From NCBI RefSeq assembly GCF_003838195.1, contig NZ_RCBY01000015.1, forward strand, positions 1-64,000: DNA of 64,000 nt, read 5' to 3'. Shown here one piece after another: positions 1 to 9,209 of the stretch. The notes below the pieces were generated by a model that did no database searches, had not been told where the DNA came from, and saw only the letters and a program-made list of their open reading frames with translations. Both the position numbers and the translations under genes were made by a program. Every line of letters starts with the position of its first letter. The stretch's first letter is position 1. Source of the DNA: Okeania hirsuta. GTDB lineage: Bacteria; Cyanobacteriota; Cyanobacteriia; Cyanobacteriales; Microcoleaceae.

Positions 1-310
1 AGGAGTCAACCCACCCCTCGCCCCTCCCCCTCCCAGGAGGGGAAGGACCGAGTCATAAGTCAGGAGGGAAGAAAGAAGAAGAAACCCCGAGTAGAAGGAG
101 AAAGTTTTTTGGTCGCGTAAAGGTCACGGAGTTCTATCGCGCTCTGATCCGGACATGATATCATACCTCTTTTCACCAACGCCTAATATTTTAATCAGAG
201 TTGACTGTAGATCGAGATAGACAAGTTAATAAATTTCATAATTCTATGCCACCTCACATAAAATTGGTATAATACCCAATACCTAAAACCTAATACCTAA
301 CACCTATTAT
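1..310. repeat. Gene-free edge with half of a CCGGACATGATAT element
   Basis: No gene is visible in this stretch. It begins with a G/C-rich boilerplate seen elsewhere in the window (a similar GGAGTCAACCCACCCC block lies near 42,140 and 55,840). Around 148-172 it carries the right-hand end of the inverted-repeat family C (CCGGACATGATAT). No matching left end is visible, so it is either a solo end or its partner lies outside the window. The sequence before the MscS gene (265-310) is a short run of CCTAATACC-like repeats. Confidence 0.5.
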
Positions 311-325
311 TAGTGAGATAGATTA

Positions 326-1985
326 ATGAAAAAAAGAAAAAAATTGATCTTTAGCCATAAATGGCAAGCATTTTGTCTAATGATAGTTGCTTGTACTCTA
401 ACGCTATGGGTGTCTCCAGTTAGTTCCCAAGAATCACAAATAGAAACTTCAGCCACAATTGCAGCAATTACTACTGAAGAACCAGAAATTCCTGTCGATG
501 AGCTGAAGCTTTTGCTCAAACCTTTGACTCAGGAGGAATTAGAAGTCGAAGCTAAAGCTTGGCAGAATTTGCTAAAAGCTAAAGTTCAGGAAATTAGCGA
601 TGCTGAGATTGCTATCAAACGCAAAAATCGGGAAACCAGAAAATCTGAAGAAGCGGTTGATGCTATAGAAAAAGCTCAGAAATCTCTTGAGGAAGCAGAA
701 GCAAGAAAAAAGAGTGCATCTCCTGGTTCTCCAGAAGCAGAGGAAGCTGAAAAAAATCTAGAAGCGGCACAAAAAGAACTCGCCAAAGCTCAAGAAGCAG
801 TTGAGGAAGCTGTTGAGGTTAAAAAGCAAAGTGAAGGAACTGAGGAAGCTACCGAAAATCTAGAAGTGGTAGCAGAAGCGATCGAAGATGAAGTTAGTAA
901 TACAGATGATATTGATAGTCAACAGGAATTAGTAGAGAAAGAAAAACAGTTAGAAGCATTATCACAAAAACTCGAAGATTCTAGTGAAGTCGCATCGGAA
1001 GTCAAGACTAAATTGGTCGTTGATGTCACTGAACTTCACTCTTGCCGATCGCTTTGATACTGTTTTGGATGAATTTGAGAGTAAAGGAGGCAAAGCTGAA
1101 TCTTTCCGTCAATATGTTGAATCTGTTAGTGGTGTCGAGATTGATGTGAGTGATACTGAAGGTTTGTGGTTAAGGATAGCTGGTTGGCTCAAATCAGAAG
1201 AAGGTGGTTTACGTTGGGGCAAAAATATTGGTATCTTTTCCGCAATTGTGGCTACTTCTGTAATTGTTGCTGCAATTTTAGGCTTTGTGACTAATAGAAG
1301 TCTGCGAATTGTAGGGGGAGTTTCTGACCCTTTGCGTCAATTATTGGTCAGAACTGTGTGGCAAGCAACTGTTGGTGTTGGGGTCTTATTAGCATTGACT
1401 GCTTTGGAAATAAATCTTGCTCCAATTCTCGCCTTAGTTGGTGGTACTAGCTTCATCTTGGCATTTGCTTTGCAAACCAATATTGGAAATTTGGCTAGTG
1501 GTTTAATGATTATGATCTATAGTCCGTTTAATGTAGGGGATGAAGTAGAACTATGTGGAACATCAGGCTACATTGATTCCATCAGTCTCCCTCATACAAA
1601 AATAAAAGGTTGGACTGGTCAGATTATTACAATTCCCAATAACTCTATTTTGAGTAGTGTGGTCGTTAATCATAGTGCTAGAGATACTCGTCGCGTTAGT
1701 TTGCAAATTCGGGTTGGTTATAATGAGAATTTGTCTAAAGTTGAGCAATTACTTTTGGATATTTTTAAATCTCATTCTCTAGTATTAGAGGAACCAAGAC
1801 CAAGTACATTTGCATGGAAATTTGAAGAATACTTCGTCGATCTGTATGTAGGAGGATGGACTAAAACTTCAGATTACTGGCAGGTATATAATGAAACTCT
1901 TCATCAAATTAAGGAAAGATTTGCTCAAGAAGGAATCTCTATTCCTATTCCCCAGAAAGATATTCGTGTTCAAGAGTCTACCTAA
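326..1985 (+). pseudogene. MscS-family mechanosensitive channel, frameshifted
   Basis: This is a small-conductance mechanosensitive channel-like protein of the inner membrane that would release solutes on hypo-osmotic shock. The first frame (326-1057) has a signal peptide-like start (hydrophobic residues about 16-34), then a long Glu/Lys/Ala-rich coiled coil. The second frame (readable from 984 to 1985) has membrane segments, the Gly/Ala-rich pore helix region (ILALVGGTSFILAFALQTN) and the beta domain typical of MscS. The two frames join cleanly if one base is removed near 1037-1043, giving a continuous ...TELHLADRFDTV... reading. So the gene carries a +1 insertion (or a sequencing error), with no overlapping independent start of its own. 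The extracytoplasmic coiled coil before the channel is seen in other cyanobacterial MscS homologues. The family is certain; whether the gene is dead or wrongly sequenced is not. Confidence 0.8.
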
Positions 1986-2017
1986 TTATCTTTGAAACCT
2001 CAAAAAAATAGTATAGC

Positions 2018-2063
2018 AGGGAACAGGGAACAGGGAACAGGGAACAGGGAACAGGGAACAGGG
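2018..2063. repeat. GGGAACA heptamer tandem repeat
   Basis: About six perfect copies of the 7-bp unit GGGAACA lie just downstream of the MscS gene. The same unit or GGCAACA/GGGAATA variants recur near 9,690, 9,725, 19,135, 22,750, 36,425 and 55,745, often inside inverted-repeat elements. Open frames across it are artefacts of the 7-bp period. Confidence 0.85.
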
Positions 2064-2243
2064 GGAAAAACATTTCCCTGTCTGAGGTTCATCATCAGTC
2101 TATGTCCTAATCAACTCTTTCTCTGCTATAGTTCTGTAGGGCAATTAAGTATCAATGGGGATAAAAGTGACACTAAAAGAGGATAACGACTGTATTAGGG
2201 GCAGGTTGAAAATTACAGCAGTTTTCCTGCACGGTAGACCACA

Positions 2244-2271
2244 GTAGGGGCGAATGGCCATTCGCCCCTAC
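2244..2271. repeat. REP-like palindrome
   Basis: A perfect 28-bp palindrome, GTAGGGGCGAAT followed by its mirror. The same design with other cores occurs at 12,683-12,711 (GTAGGGGTGAAT) and in the GTAGGGACGTT series (3,734, 21,743, 21,841, 38,229). It is a dispersed hairpin and could act as a bidirectional mRNA stabiliser or terminator between the convergent MscS and hydrolase genes. Confidence 0.6.
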
Positions 2272-2349
2272 AAAGTTTTGGTTGTGACGATCTGCTTCAG
2301 AGATCGGCAAAAGCGCTGTAACTCAAAACCTACCCCTAAATTAACCAAC

Positions 2350-3294
2350 CTACACTACACCAACTGGAACTTCATCTAACTGTTTCAAGAACTTTTTAAT
2401 TAACCCAATAGTCACTGCCGGAACTTCCAATTGAGGAGTTAAACCCACATCATCTAATGTTTGAAAAATTCGCACAGCTTGAGGATTCAAATCTGCTAAA
2501 CGTTGACCTATTTCTGGACCTGTAAACTCCGACTTTTTACCCCAAATAATTGCCGTCGGAATTGTTAATTGACTCATATATAAAGATAAATCAAAACACA
2601 AATCTCCTCGCACAAAAGATAAAGCAGCATATTCAGCATTAGGTTGAGTTGCTGACTCTAAATATGCCTCTACAATTTCTTCATAAACTAACTTGGAATT
2701 AGCAAATTGTCGGTTTTCTAAAAAAGTTCTAATCCCCCCAGGAGTAGCAACACCACCATTATAAATCAAACGATCTACTACAGGGGTACTCACAAGTTGA
2801 GCGAAAAAACTGCGGGTATAATTTTCCCCGAAGTCAGATAAACCTGCGGGAGTTGTCAATATTAGAGACTTGAATAATTCCGGACGGGCGATCGCTACTC
2901 TCACCATCATTGCTCCAGTCAGGGAAGAGGCGATAACTCTGGTGGGAGGTTGACAAGTTTGTTCTAAAAATTCGATAATTGTGGTGATATAGTCATCTAC
3001 TTTGTAATCTAGCGCCTGATGTTCCGAACGCCCCCATCCGATTAAGTCTGGGGCAAGAATGCGGTATTCTGAGGCAAAGGCGGGATAAACTTTTGACCAT
3101 TCGTAGGCAGATGACCCACCGCCGAAACCGTGAAAAAATACTAGGGTTGGCAAGTCGTCGATGTTGTCGGTGTCAGTTTTCCAAGGTGTTTTTTCGTTGG
3201 CGTAGTAGACCATTCTACCGTGAGAGGTGACGATTGATTTTTGTTCAAAACCTAGAGGAATAAACATAGTAATTTTAGATTTTAGAGTTGGCAT
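2350..3294 (-). CDS. Alpha/beta hydrolase fold protein
   Basis: A 314-residue cytosolic alpha/beta-hydrolase of unknown substrate. The oxyanion-hole motif HGFGGG is at residues 55-60. The nucleophile elbow reads ASSLTG at 122-127, with Ser124 as the likely nucleophile, and a DLIGWGRS segment follows strand 4 as usual. The expected catalytic His near the C-terminus, normally in a GHxPQxExP context, reads GLTPQLEVP, so the His is replaced by Leu. Either another His serves or the protein is not a classical hydrolase; close cyanobacterial relatives may share this. ATG at 3294 is used; a second ATG nine codons in (MFIPLGFEQ) is equally possible. No operon partner. Confidence 0.8.
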   Translation of the reverse strand: MPTLKSKITMFIPLGFEQKSIVTSHGRMVYYANEKTPWKTDTDNIDDLPTLVFFHGFGGGSSAYEWSKVYPAFASEYRILAPDLIGWGRSEHQALDYKVDDYITTIIEFLEQTCQPPTRVIASSLTGAMMVRVAIARPELFKSLILTTPAGLSDFGENYTRSFFAQLVSTPVVDRLIYNGGVATPGGIRTFLENRQFANSKLVYEEIVEAYLESATQPNAEYAALSFVRGDLCFDLSLYMSQLTIPTAIIWGKKSEFTGPEIGQRLADLNPQAVRIFQTLDDVGLTPQLEVPAVTIGLIKKFLKQLDEVPVGVV

Positions 3295-3347
3295 TAATGT
3301 GGAAATATCTTCAGTATAGGATGATTTTTGGGTGATGGTGCATTGTA

Positions 3348-3486
3348 ATATTATGTCCGGTTGAATACTGATAAATAAACGACTTAGGAGTCAGTCCTCA
3401 GGAGTCAGGAGGAAAGAAAGAAGCAAGAAGAAGAGGAGGAAAAGGAGAAAGTTTTTTTGATCACGCTCTTATCCGGATTTGATATT
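3348..3486. mobile_element. MITE-like element, family C, copy 1
   Basis: It is bounded by AATATTATGTCCGG and CCGGATTTGATATT, which are imperfect inverted repeats of the family C end (ATATCATGTCCGG). The interior is purine-rich (AGGAGTCAGGAGG-like) with a conserved ATAAATAAACGAC near the left end. It has no coding capacity. Confidence 0.6.
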
Positions 3487-3515
3487 GCGGCGTTGGTGAA
3501 TCAACATAATAATTA

Positions 3516-3644
3516 ATATCATGTCCGGTTGAACAGTTATAAATAAACGACGAAGGAGTCAGGAGACAGGAGACAGGAGACAGGAGGGTAGAAAGAATGA
3601 AGAAGGAGAAAGTTTTTTTATCACTAATTATCCGGACATGATAT
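3516..3644. mobile_element. MITE-like element, family C, copy 2
   Basis: It has perfect 13-bp terminal inverted repeats: ATATCATGTCCGG at 3516-3528 and CCGGACATGATAT at 3632-3644. The interior resembles copy 1 (ATAAATAAACGAC, then GAGACAGG repeats). It is 129 bp long and non-coding. Confidence 0.75.
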
Positions 3645-3733
3645 AAGATATTTGGACTAAATGTAATCAACATAAGAATTATGAATACCCTTTTCATTAC
3701 TTGCTCCCGAACAACCCGTAAACGAAATGATCT

Positions 3734-3761
3734 GTAGGGATGTTGCATGCAACCTCCCTAC
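3734..3761. repeat. GTAGGGAnGTTGCATGC palindrome
   Basis: A 28-bp near-perfect hairpin with a GCATGC centre, part of the dispersed GTAGGGACGTT...AACGTCCCTAC family. It is followed by several CCTGTTCCCTCCCTA repeats up to about 3,805. Confidence 0.55.
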
Positions 3762-3872
3762 CTGTTCCCTCCCTACCTGTTCCCTCCATACCTATTCCCT
3801 ATTCCCTAAGCACGAAAATCATAGCTAAATTCACTAATGCCGATATTGCTAATGGTTGTTCATCTGATACTA

Positions 3873-4037
3873 ATATCATGTCCGGATGATTAAGTATAAT
3901 AAAAATGTTTTCCTCTCAATGTTGAAGAAATATCCCAAATTTCCACTCCTATCAAGTCTTCCCTGTTAAATTTACACCTATCACCTAACACCTACCACTT
4001 AAAAACTGTATTATCACTAATTAAGCGGACATGATAT
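3873..4037. mobile_element. MITE-like element, family C, copy 3
   Basis: Ends are ATATCATGTCCGG (3873-3885) and GCGGACATGATAT (4025-4037), an inverted pair with one mismatch. The interior differs from copies 1 and 2 but keeps AACACCTA/CCTACC repeats. It has no coding capacity. Confidence 0.7.
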
Positions 4038-4259
4038 AAATCCTGTTTAGAAAGAACCTTTATTATAAAGGTAAGGTAAAGGAAAGAAGGGTTAGAAAAG
4101 AATTTGAAAATGGTACTTTTGATAACCGGATTTGGTGTGAACTATATCTGTTGGGTTCTTGCGAAACCCAACCTACAGAAGTAAAAATGTTGTTAAGATT
4201 AGCAGATTTGAGATTTTTTCTTTTAAGGTAATTATTATTAATGTTATTAGGTCAAACAA

Positions 4260-4745
4260 ATGCAAGTTCAAGAAAATAAGTTTTCCTGGTATGATGTGCC
4301 TGAAGATGTCAAAAGTTTATTGATGTTGGCGGTGGAAAATTGGGAAGATACTGAGACATCGGAAAATTATATTAATCAAGCTTTGGCTAAGACTGAAGGA
4401 AATCTGGATATTTTGATAGGTGCTTATCGTTATTTTTTCTATAAAAATAATATGAAAATGTCTCTACAATTGGCTGATATGGTAATTAATGAAGTGAAAA
4501 AAAGGGAAAATTTACCGGATGATTGGCAGGAGGTAAAAACTATATTAGCTAGTCGAAAAAATGAGCAACAAATTAATCTTTTGATTACAGCTTATGCTGC
4601 TTCGGGATTGATTATTGCGAAGATGGGTGATTTGGCAAAAGCTAAGGCAATAAGTGAGGAAGTTCAAGAAATTGATGATAAAAATGATTTAGCAAAAATC
4701 TTGTTTGATGTGATTACTAGACCGCCAGATGAAGATGAAGATTAA
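4260..4745 (+). CDS. Small TPR-like helical protein
   Basis: A 161-residue acidic protein I do not recognise by name. Its sequence is almost all alpha-helical, with spacing like tetratricopeptide repeats: LLMLAVENWEDTE, INQALAKTEGNLDILIGAYRYFF, LQLADMVINEV, LLITAYAASGLIIAKMGDLAKAKAI. It ends in an acidic tail (PPDEDED). There is no signal peptide or membrane segment, so it is cytosolic and probably a protein-protein adaptor. It stands alone between repeat-filled gaps. Codon use matches its neighbours and the frame is long and clean, so it is probably a real gene. Confidence 0.65.
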   Translation: MQVQENKFSWYDVPEDVKSLLMLAVENWEDTETSENYINQALAKTEGNLDILIGAYRYFFYKNNMKMSLQLADMVINEVKKRENLPDDWQEVKTILASRKNEQQINLLITAYAASGLIIAKMGDLAKAKAISEEVQEIDDKNDLAKILFDVITRPPDEDED

Positions 4746-4827
4746 GGTAATTTACTGGTTAATATTTTGAAGAAAGAAGAAGGTTTTTAGTTATCTAGGA
4801 GAAAAGGAATAAGTGGATAGGGATTGT

Positions 4828-5020
4828 ATTATACCAAATATCAAAAGTATTGCTACATCTCCTTGACAGTAGGAAGTAGGCAGTAGGGAGTAGGGTTCAA
4901 AGATATAATATATCTTGGCTTAATGCCAAAAAATGTGAAAAACATTACTGAAATATTATTATTATTTAATAACTGAAGTCGCATTGGAAGTATAGCATTA
5001 TTTTTGGGAATTGGTATTAT
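4828..5020. mobile_element. MITE-like element, family E, copy 1
   Basis: It runs from a TATTATACCAAAT end to a GGGAATTGGTATTAT end, an inverted pair. Inside are AGTAGGGAGTAGGG repeats and a TATCTTGGCTTAATGCC segment that recurs in inverse orientation in the copy at 35,024-35,250 (GGCATTAAACCAAGATATC). It is non-coding. Confidence 0.65.
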
Positions 5021-5833
5021 ATCGGCGACTTCGTATCTACAAAGCCCAAGTAATTGTAGATACCCTGTAGGCAGGGTCATTTCATTCTAGATTTTGACAA
5101 TGAATTTATTGATTTTCAGAAAGCGAAAGATAAATTTCTTAAAGCGAAAGATAAATTTCCTAAAGCTGTAAATAACGTGGTTTCGTCAATACATAAAATG
5201 GCACAGTTTAGAATGAAACAGCCCTGCCCTGTAGGCGATGAGGTATTAAAATCAAGAAATAATAGCATAAATTTTTTCTCAACCTAAAGTCAGTAATTAA
5301 GTCTGATTTTTTTCTGGTGTATATCCTTTCTAATCATCAGCTATGACCAAAAAAATTAGGTCTCAAACCTCCCCTTTTAAGGGGATAAAAAAGAAAATTC
5401 AGCATCTTCAAAGCTTCCTATTACAAAAGGTAATGATAACTGATAACTTAATTAACATCATCAAGACCAATTATATCTCCTTTAATTCTAATATCATCAG
5501 AGTTTAAAAATTAAAAATAATCCTCCAATTTCATTGCTCTATACCCTAAGTATTAGAAATATCCAAATCAAAAATTTTATGTTTTAATTATAGAATTATA
5601 GTTATTTCAGTTTAGCTTGATACAAGCGCTTCTTACCTTGAAAGAGTTTCATTCTTATTTGAAATGACTATATATCATCCTTGGCTAAACTAAACTGTAG
5701 TAGGGGTTAGGCAACTAAGCTCCTAGAAGCTTTAATTATGATCTATGTTTTTTTCTCCTTCCTTCTTCCCTCTTCCTTCCGATATTGCTATCCTATAAAG
5801 AAGTAACCTAATATTAACTTCCCCTACTTAACT
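5021..5833. other. Long gene-free stretch before ndbB
   Basis: About 810 bp with no supportable gene. It contains a local tandem duplication of AAAGCGAAAGATAAATTTC (near 5118 and 5140). Otherwise it is A/T-rich, degraded-looking sequence with many stops in all frames. Confidence 0.4.
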
Positions 5834-7045
5834 ATGACCGAAAAATCTCAGCGCATTTGTATCCTTGGTGGTGGCTTTGGTGGACTTTATACCGCCCTTC
5901 GCCTAATCCAGTTTCCCTGGCAACCGTCAGAAAAACCAGAAATAATTCTGATAGACCAGCGCGATCGCTTCCTCTTTGCCCCACTATTATATGAACTTGT
6001 GACCGGGGAATTACAAACCTGGGAAATAGCTCCACCATTTGAAGAGTTATTCACCAACACCAACATTCGTTTTTGTCAAGGCGTTATCTCTGAAATTGAT
6101 ATCAACCAACAACAAGTAAAACTAGAAAACGGTCAAGCATTCAGTTACGACCGCCTCGTTTTAGCTATGGGAGGTGAAACGCCAATGGAAATGGCAAAAG
6201 GTGCGGCCGAATATGCAATCCCATTCCGCACCATTGATGATGCTTACCGTCTCCAAGAAAAGTTACGAGTTTTAGAAGCATCAGACCGCGAAAAAATTCG
6301 AGTCGCCATTGCCGGGGGTGGTTATAGCGGGGTAGAATTAGCTTGTAAATTAGCAGATCGTTTGCAATACAAGGGGCGAATTAGATTAGTCGAACGCAGC
6401 GATATGATTCTGCGAACATCCCCAGAATTTAACCGGGAAGCAGCTTCTCAAGCATTGTCTGAAAGAAATATTTGGATTGACTTAGAAACAGAAATTGAGT
6501 CTATTGAAGCTAATCAAATTTCCTTAAAGTACAAAGGGCAAGTTGACACCATTCCTGTAGATATTGTTTTGTGGACAGTGGGTACAAAAGTCGCCCCAGT
6601 AGTAAAGTCATTACCATTGAAAAAAAATCAGCGTGACCAAATCATCACCAGTGCAACTCTACAAGTGCAAGACAATACACAAATCTTTGCTCTCGGAGAT
6701 TTAGCAGACTGCCAAGATGCAGACGGACAAAAAGTACCCACCACTGCTCAAGTAGCGATACAACAATCTGATTATGTTGCCTGGAATATCTGGGCATCTG
6801 TAACTGGGCGACCTTTGTTACCATTCCGCTATCAGCCATTGGGTGAAATGATGGCATTGGGACTTGACAACGCGACTCTTACCAGTTTAGGAATTAAACT
6901 GGATGGTCAGGTAGCACATTTGGCAAGACGTTTAGTTTATTTGTATCGCTTGCCCACATTGGATCATCAAATGAAAGTTGCTTTCAACTGGATAGTTAAT
7001 CCTATTCAAGAGGCACTATCAAGTTTTTCAACAACTAATAATTAA
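5834..7045 (+). CDS. ndbB: Demethylphylloquinone reductase NdbB (type II NAD(P)H dehydrogenase)
   Basis: A 403-residue single-subunit flavoprotein of the NDH-2 type at the thylakoid or plasma membrane. It closely follows the Synechocystis Slr1743/NdbB pattern, an enzyme established as reducing demethylphylloquinone in vitamin K1 (photosystem I quinone) synthesis. Visible motifs are an N-terminal FAD-binding GGGFGGLYTALRL (about residues 12-24), the family-typical RDRFLFAPLLYELVTGELQ, a second dinucleotide fold GGGYSGVELA (about 161-170) for NAD(P)H, and the FAD-contacting FALGDLAD (about 285-292). The C-terminal ARRLVYLYRLPT segment matches the family's membrane-associating region. Length is normal (about 400). 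It is monocistronic. Confidence 0.92.
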   Translation: MTEKSQRICILGGGFGGLYTALRLIQFPWQPSEKPEIILIDQRDRFLFAPLLYELVTGELQTWEIAPPFEELFTNTNIRFCQGVISEIDINQQQVKLENGQAFSYDRLVLAMGGETPMEMAKGAAEYAIPFRTIDDAYRLQEKLRVLEASDREKIRVAIAGGGYSGVELACKLADRLQYKGRIRLVERSDMILRTSPEFNREAASQALSERNIWIDLETEIESIEANQISLKYKGQVDTIPVDIVLWTVGTKVAPVVKSLPLKKNQRDQIITSATLQVQDNTQIFALGDLADCQDADGQKVPTTAQVAIQQSDYVAWNIWASVTGRPLLPFRYQPLGEMMALGLDNATLTSLGIKLDGQVAHLARRLVYLYRLPTLDHQMKVAFNWIVNPIQEALSSFSTTNN

Positions 7046-7326
7046 TCATTAATCATTACCTTTGCTTAAAATCGATAGGATTGGCGAAAAAGATTTTTTG
7101 TCTTTATTTCTTCTTCAAAGAAGAGACTTTAAAGCTTAATTATTCCGTAAAGTTTCCTGATGATTAGTTCTTTTTTTCCTTCTAATCATCTTTACATTCA
7201 TGTTGAACATCACTATCGTGTTTTGTTTATTTGACCCTAAATTTATGATTAAAGACTGGTAGGCAAGGAATATGGAAAAAAAGGTTAAAAAATACTCCCC
7301 ACCTCCCCATCTCTTTTTAAATAGAT

Positions 7327-7414
7327 CAGGACTTACGCAAAATATAAATATACACAATATGTATGGGTTAACGGCAGTGATGACTACTAAATATGGTTAA
7401 ATGCGTAAGTCCTG
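7327..7414. mobile_element. MITE-like element, family H, copy 1
   Basis: It has perfect 13-bp inverted ends: CAGGACTTACGCA (7327-7339) and TGCGTAAGTCCTG (7402-7414). It is 88 bp and non-coding. Another copy is at 38,021-38,172, a variant (GGGACTTACACA) at 8,890-8,993, and a solo end near 25,143. Confidence 0.75.
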
Positions 7415-7497
7415 TAGATATTAAATGGGTTCTATATAGCAACTGCCATGACTACTGTTGACTTATGGAATATCTAAAACAAGAGAATATCAACCTT

Positions 7498-7546
7498 CCT
7501 CTTTCTTCTTTCTTCTTTCTTCTTTCTTCTTTCTTCTTTCTTCTTA
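7498..7546. repeat. TTTCTTC heptamer microsatellite at a gene start
   Basis: Six to seven copies of a 7-bp pyrimidine unit (TTTCTTC) end only a few bases before the ATG at 7550. They replace any recognisable ribosome-binding site. Repeat-number change here would alter the 5' untranslated region but not the reading frame. Confidence 0.8.
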
Positions 7547-7549
7547 AAT

Positions 7550-8254
7550 ATGACTAAAGTTATTTTACTTGATGCTGTAGGCACTTTATTTGGTGTGCGC
7601 GATAGTGTAGGTGAGATTTATCAACAGTTTGCCAGTCAGTGGGGAGTTGATGTTTCGCCTTCTGCTGTAAATGCAGCTTTTTTTGAAAGTTTTAAAATAG
7701 CTCCACCGATGGCATTTCCTGGAGTTGAGTCTACTAAAATACCCGAACAGGAATTTGAGTGGTGGTGCGAAGTCGCTACTGCAACTTACAAAAAACTGGG
7801 AGTATTTGAGCAGTTTTCTGATTTCAGGAGTTTTTTTAGAGAACTTTACAATCATTTTGCTACTGCTGCACCTTGGTTTGTTTATCCTGATGTGAAACCT
7901 GCATTAACTAAGTGGCGCGATCGTGGAATCCAGTTAGCAGTTTTATCTAATTTTGATTCTCGACTTTATCCAGTTTTAGCAGTGTTGAAATTAGCAGATT
8001 TTTTTGATCATGTGACTATTTCTACAGAAGTAGGAGCAGCTAAACCTGATCGAAAAATATTTGTCGCTGCTTTACAAAAATGTGGTTGTGCTATTGAAGA
8101 AGTTGTGCATATTGGAGATAGTTTAACTGCTGATTATAAGGGTGCAATTAATATAGGAATAAAAGCATTTTTATTAAATAGAAACACGGTTTTACAACCA
8201 GAGGAAGATCACTTTGCTACTCTTCTTGATTGTTTTGATTATAGCTTTAGTTAG
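7550..8254 (+). CDS. HAD-superfamily hydrolase (HDHD3/REG-2-like, subclass IA)
   Basis: A 234-residue cytosolic phosphatase-type HAD protein; its substrate cannot be told from sequence. The four HAD motifs are present in order: motif I LLDAVGTLFG near the N-terminus (the DxxGTLF form typical of HDHD3-like members), motif II VLSNFD, motif III Lys in AAKPDRKIF, and motif IV HIGDSLTADYKGA. The first Asp of motif I is present, but the +2 Asp (acid/base) reads Val, as in other members of this subgroup. A helical cap sits between motifs I and II. The start is set by ATG directly after a heptamer repeat, with no Shine-Dalgarno. Confidence 0.85.
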   Translation: MTKVILLDAVGTLFGVRDSVGEIYQQFASQWGVDVSPSAVNAAFFESFKIAPPMAFPGVESTKIPEQEFEWWCEVATATYKKLGVFEQFSDFRSFFRELYNHFATAAPWFVYPDVKPALTKWRDRGIQLAVLSNFDSRLYPVLAVLKLADFFDHVTISTEVGAAKPDRKIFVAALQKCGCAIEEVVHIGDSLTADYKGAINIGIKAFLLNRNTVLQPEEDHFATLLDCFDYSFS

Positions 8255-8339
8255 GTAAATTGAGGGGTCATACCCTCTAATTTAGAACTTTTTCAAGCAA
8301 TTATTATTATAGTTTATTATAAATTAGATAACAATTATT

Positions 8340-8455
8340 AAACTGTTATGATCGAGATACAAAATATTGGTATGATTAAATGCAGGATGGTAGAAACCTC
8401 CAAAAAGTAGATGTTGACAATATAAATCTGCTCAGTTGGGCAGATTTTTTTTGAG
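8340..8455 (+). ncRNA. Candidate small RNA with own terminator
   Basis: A promoter-like TGTTATGAT (extended -10 form, about 8343-8351) is followed by about 70 nt without an open frame and then a strong intrinsic terminator. The segment lies in an otherwise gene-free gap about 100 bp after the HAD gene. This suggests a free-standing transcript of about 95 nt starting near 8358. I cannot assign a known family. The alternative is that only the terminator is real and serves the HAD gene. Confidence 0.35.
8424..8452 (+). terminator. Intrinsic terminator
   Basis: The 8-bp stem AAATCTGC/GCAGATTT with an 8-base loop runs directly into eight or more T residues. This is a textbook Rho-independent terminator for plus-strand transcription. 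Confidence 0.85.
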
Positions 8456-8889
8456 TATTAATACAAGCAAGATAATCTGATATTAAACTTATTTTAAGTA
8501 AAAACTTCAAATTAAGCCCAACAAATAATGGCCTTGCTAAAATCTAATGGTAACTAGCTGAAAGTAAAATTGAAAAACTTATGTTTTTCGTTGATACTTA
8601 ATCTAAAAATCATTACCACTTAGCAATGCCCAAATAATTAGTGAAAATTAGAAGTTTTGCAGCAACTTATTCGATATACTTACAGAGTTACTATAGCTGC
8701 CCTCGGCAAGGTTGTATAAAAATATCTGGCAAAAGGGAAACCGGATCTGGGAACAGTAACTGTTGCAACCCTGCGTTGGCAAAAGATACTCCTGGTACCT
8801 CACTCCTGTCAGGGGATAGGGATAAAAGTTTTAAGCTTTTATCTATTTTTTGACTTTTTACAAATGATTTACGATTGCTATATATATAG

Positions 8890-8993
8890 TGGGACTTACA
8901 CAAAATAGAATAGGCATTTTTAGGGCATTGACGTAATTTCTTTATCTAGACTGACAAGAGCGCCATTTTTTGACCATAAAATGTTTAAGTCCC
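8890..8993. mobile_element. MITE-like element, family H variant
   Basis: Ends are GGGACTTACACA and TTTAAGTCCC, a shorter inverted pair than in the type copies. The same left end (GTGGGACTTACACAAAATA) recurs near 32,986. About 104 bp, non-coding. Confidence 0.5.
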
Positions 8994-9209
8994 AATAGTC
9001 AAACCCCTCAAAGGCTGAAAAATATTAAGTCTGGTAAATTACCTATAAGCTAAGACTAAGAGACATTTTTGTTTTATATTCTCTGTTTCTTCTATTAGTT
9101 AATTGGATATAGCGAATTAATCAAAAGTATAGCATTATTTTTGGTAATTTGTATCAGGTATAGGAGCCATTTATAATTTGCTCAAAGCTGAAAAACAGAA
9201 AAAATAAAC

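Noticed and set aside
1992-2186. 64-codon open frame after the MscS gene
   Set aside because: Its first third is the GGGAACA heptamer repeat and the rest has no protein-like pattern.
8641-8903. Two 70-codon frames on opposite strands over the same bases
   Set aside because: Mutual antisense frames in repeat-containing intergenic sequence, no ribosome-binding site.
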